The position numbers and the translations under genes are program-made. This document shows positions 33,438-35,069 of a stretch of DNA of 35,069 nt, piece by piece. The DNA comes from Actinomycetota bacterium. GTDB lineage: Bacteria; Actinomycetota; Acidimicrobiia; Acidimicrobiales; Ilumatobacteraceae. The stretch's first letter is position 1. Each line of letters opens with the position of its first letter. Below the pieces are notes generated by a model, which saw only the letters and a program-made list of their open reading frames with translations, was not told where the DNA came from and searched no databases. The stretch covers positions 1 to 35,069 of the forward strand of contig CAUJET010000064.1 in the NCBI GenBank assembly GCA_963169665.1. The letters run 5' to 3'.

Positions 33438-35069
33438 GTGACGGTTCGTGTGACGACGTTGAAGGGCGCTGCGGCTGGTGCGTACTACGTGGAGGCGTGG
33501 CCGAACTACTACCTCGATGCGGACGAGCCGAGGGGTATCTGGCACGGCCAGGCCGCGGGGATGCTCGGCCTCTCGGGCACGGTGGACGACGAGGCGTTCC
33601 TGGCGTTGATGGCCGGGCTGGATCCTCGCGACCCGGAGCGGCTGTTGGGCAACGGGCACTCGGAGACGTCGGTTCGCGGGTTCGATGTGACGGCGTCGTC
33701 GCCGAAGTCGGTGTCGGTGTTGTGGGCGGTCGGCGATGACTGGGTCCGTGCCGAGGTCCTCGCCGCTCACGACGCGGCGGTGGCGGCGGTGGCGGGGTGG
33801 ATCGAGGCGCATGCGCATACCCGGTTCCGGTTGGGGGGCGAGGTCGTGGTGGTGGATGCGGAGGGGATCGTGGCGGCGGGGTTCCGGCAGCACACGTCGC
33901 GTGCGTTGGATCCGCAGTTGCATACGCATCTGGTGGTGGCGAACCGTGTGAAGTCCCCGGACGGCCGCTGGCTCGCGTTGGACGCCCGCACGTTGAAGCG
34001 TGATCAGCGGACGTTGTCGACTCTGTTTCACGCTGCGGAGCGCGCGGAGCTGACGCGCCGGCTGGGTGTTGAGTGGGGTCCGGTCGTGAACGGGATCGCC
34101 GAGATCGACGGGATCGACCGGCGCGTGATCGAGGAGTTCTCCACCCGCACCAAAGCGGTCACTGCACGGCTGTCGGTGAAGTTGGATCGGTTCGAGCAGA
34201 CGATGGGTCGCGAGCCGACGGCGCGGGAGCGGTGGCAGCTGGAGCGTGAGGCGGCGGTGGATTCGCGGCCGGCGAAGGACCACGCTGTGAACGCCGACGT
34301 GCTGCATGAGCGGTGGGTGGGGCAGCTCTGTGATCTCGACGTGGATCCGGAGCGGTTGGTGGCGGGGGTGTTGGGCCGGTCGCTCGACGTGCAGTGCGAT
34401 TTCGATGTGCTCGATCAGTACGGGTTGGTGGATGCGGCGATCGATGCGTTGGCGGAGCAGCAGTCGTCGTGGCGGCCCGCGGAGATCGTCCGCGAGGTCG
34501 CCGCCCTCCTTCCGACGACGTTGGCGGCTTCGGCGGGGGAGGTGGTCGGTGTGGCGGACACTCTCGGCTACGGCATCGGCGCCGGCCAGGGGATGGAGCT
34601 CGGCCCGCCGGTCCCGGCGGGGGTGGAGCGAAGGTTGAGTGATGACCGTCCGATCACCGAAGCAGCGTCGGATCGGGCGATCACCCAATGGTGGATCCTG
34701 AATGAGGAAGCGTTCATCCTCGACTGGGCCGGCCGTGGCGTCGACCCCGCACAGACACGGTCGAGTCGTGCGACGCTCGAGCGGTGCCCGATCGAGTCCT
34801 CGAGCGCACAGCGGGAAGCGGCCGCGGCGATCGCCGGCACCGCATCTGTCGTCCTCGTGGTCGGCCCGGCCGGGACGGGCAAGACGACCGCGCTCCTCCC
34901 GGCCGTCGAGCAGCTCCACCGCGACGGTCGGGTGGTGTTCGGTGTGGCGCCATCGGCGATCGCCGCGTCCGTGCTCGCTGAGGAGACGGGGGTGCGGGCG
35001 GACACGATCGACAAGCTCCTCGCCGAACACCGCACCGGCCGCCCACACCCCACGTTCAATCTGCCTCCC
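33438..35069 (+). CDS. MobF-family relaxase/helicase (TrwC/TraI-like), 5' part
   Basis: 544 codons are present and remain open at the window end; the family is usually 900-1900 aa. Residues 1-300 are the relaxase domain: two tyrosine pairs (Tyr16-17 and Tyr24-25) fit the MobF catalytic tyrosines, 'GFDVTASSPKSVSVLWAV' (81-98) is the conserved core, and 'HTSRALDPQLHTHLVVAN' carries the metal-binding histidines 152, 162 and 164. A helicase domain begins with Walker A GPAGTGKTT (476-484). The protein nicks oriT, attaches to the 5' end and unwinds the strand for transfer. Codons favour GTG/GCG, unlike the chromosome. The GTG start overlaps a short upstream frame's stop. Confidence 0.93.
   Translation, partial: MTVRVTTLKGAAAGAYYVEAWPNYYLDADEPRGIWHGQAAGMLGLSGTVDDEAFLALMAGLDPRDPERLLGNGHSETSVRGFDVTASSPKSVSVLWAVGDDWVRAEVLAAHDAAVAAVAGWIEAHAHTRFRLGGEVVVVDAEGIVAAGFRQHTSRALDPQLHTHLVVANRVKSPDGRWLALDARTLKRDQRTLSTLFHAAERAELTRRLGVEWGPVVNGIAEIDGIDRRVIEEFSTRTKAVTARLSVKLDRFEQTMGREPTARERWQLEREAAVDSRPAKDHAVNADVLHERWVGQLCDLDVDPERLVAGVLGRSLDVQCDFDVLDQYGLVDAAIDALAEQQSSWRPAEIVREVAALLPTTLAASAGEVVGVADTLGYGIGAGQGMELGPPVPAGVERRLSDDRPITEAASDRAITQWWILNEEAFILDWAGRGVDPAQTRSSRATLERCPIESSSAQREAAAAIAGTASVVLVVGPAGTGKTTALLPAVEQLHRDGRVVFGVAPSAIAASVLAEETGVRADTIDKLLAEHRTGRPHPTFNLPP

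Larger units (their letters stand above)
31680..35069 (+). mobile_element. integrative (conjugative or mobilisable) element at tRNA-Glu, partial
   Basis: From the tRNA 3' end onwards the window holds a tyrosine integrase, an excisionase-like HTH protein and a MobF relaxase-helicase, in the order usual for actinobacterial integrative conjugative elements. Codon use in the relaxase favours GTG and GCG, whereas the chromosomal genes favour GTC and GCC, in line with transfer. The left boundary is taken as the tRNA 3' end; the exact att core needs the second copy, which lies outside the window. Confidence 0.8.

Noticed and set aside
33372..35048. 558-aa minus-strand frame opposite the relaxase
   Set aside because: Arg/His-rich composition without motifs. 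The plus strand carries a clear MobF relaxase with catalytic residues and a P-loop, so this is a high-GC shadow.

Overview
The window is GC-rich, densely packed bacterial DNA with strong third-position C/G bias. It looks like a free-living actinobacterium. The gene set (BMP-type nucleoside transport, DUF222/HNH genes, an actinobacterial LexA box, an LPETG surface protein, many apparently leaderless genes) would fit the Acidimicrobiia (Ilumatobacter-like), but that placement is an inference and no rRNA is present to test it.

Layout. (1) 1-4.1 kb: the end of an operon with GTGA overlaps (unknown protein, GNAT acetyltransferase), a small basic orphan, and two crotonase-fold genes flanking an unknown acidic protein. 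(2) 4.2-6.0 kb: an LPETG wall-anchored protein and a DUF459 SGNH hydrolase. (3) 6.0-15.0 kb: a nucleoside uptake and salvage region. A LacI-family regulator is divergent from a BMP lipoprotein, with a perfect 20-bp palindrome between them. Then come a terminator, an ATPase and two permeases (ATGA overlaps), and adenosine deaminase and uracil phosphoribosyltransferase. A queF reductase lies on the opposite strand. (4) 15.1-20.0 kb, minus strand: an agmatinase-like ureohydrolase overlapping an M20 deacylase, and GlnRS followed after 1 nt by a PPK2 kinase. (5) 20.1-28.0 kb: a GGDEF-EAL protein, a secreted repeat/FN3/FG-GAP protein, a LysM-M23 peptidase, a DUF4239 protein with a damaged or unusual start, and an SOS-type DUF222/HNH gene. 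(6) 28.4-31.4 kb: a methyltransferase, an Lrp/AsnC regulator and a UGSC-family selenoprotein. (7) 31.6-35.1 kb: tRNA-Glu(CTC) with an integrative element on its 3' side (tyrosine integrase, excisionase-like HTH protein, MobF relaxase-helicase cut by the window end).

The most notable item is at 29642-31399. Two apparently separate minus-strand reading frames are one gene joined by an in-frame UGA within a Cys-Sec-Gly-Ser-Cys motif. A perfect 6-bp hairpin with G as the second loop base begins 11 nt after the UGA, as expected for a bacterial SECIS element. The selenocysteine machinery is not in the window.

Second, many genes have a TANNNT-like hexamer only 6-9 nt before the start codon and no Shine-Dalgarno sequence, which suggests widespread leaderless transcription and decides several starts. 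No gene-free stretch exceeds 300 nt.
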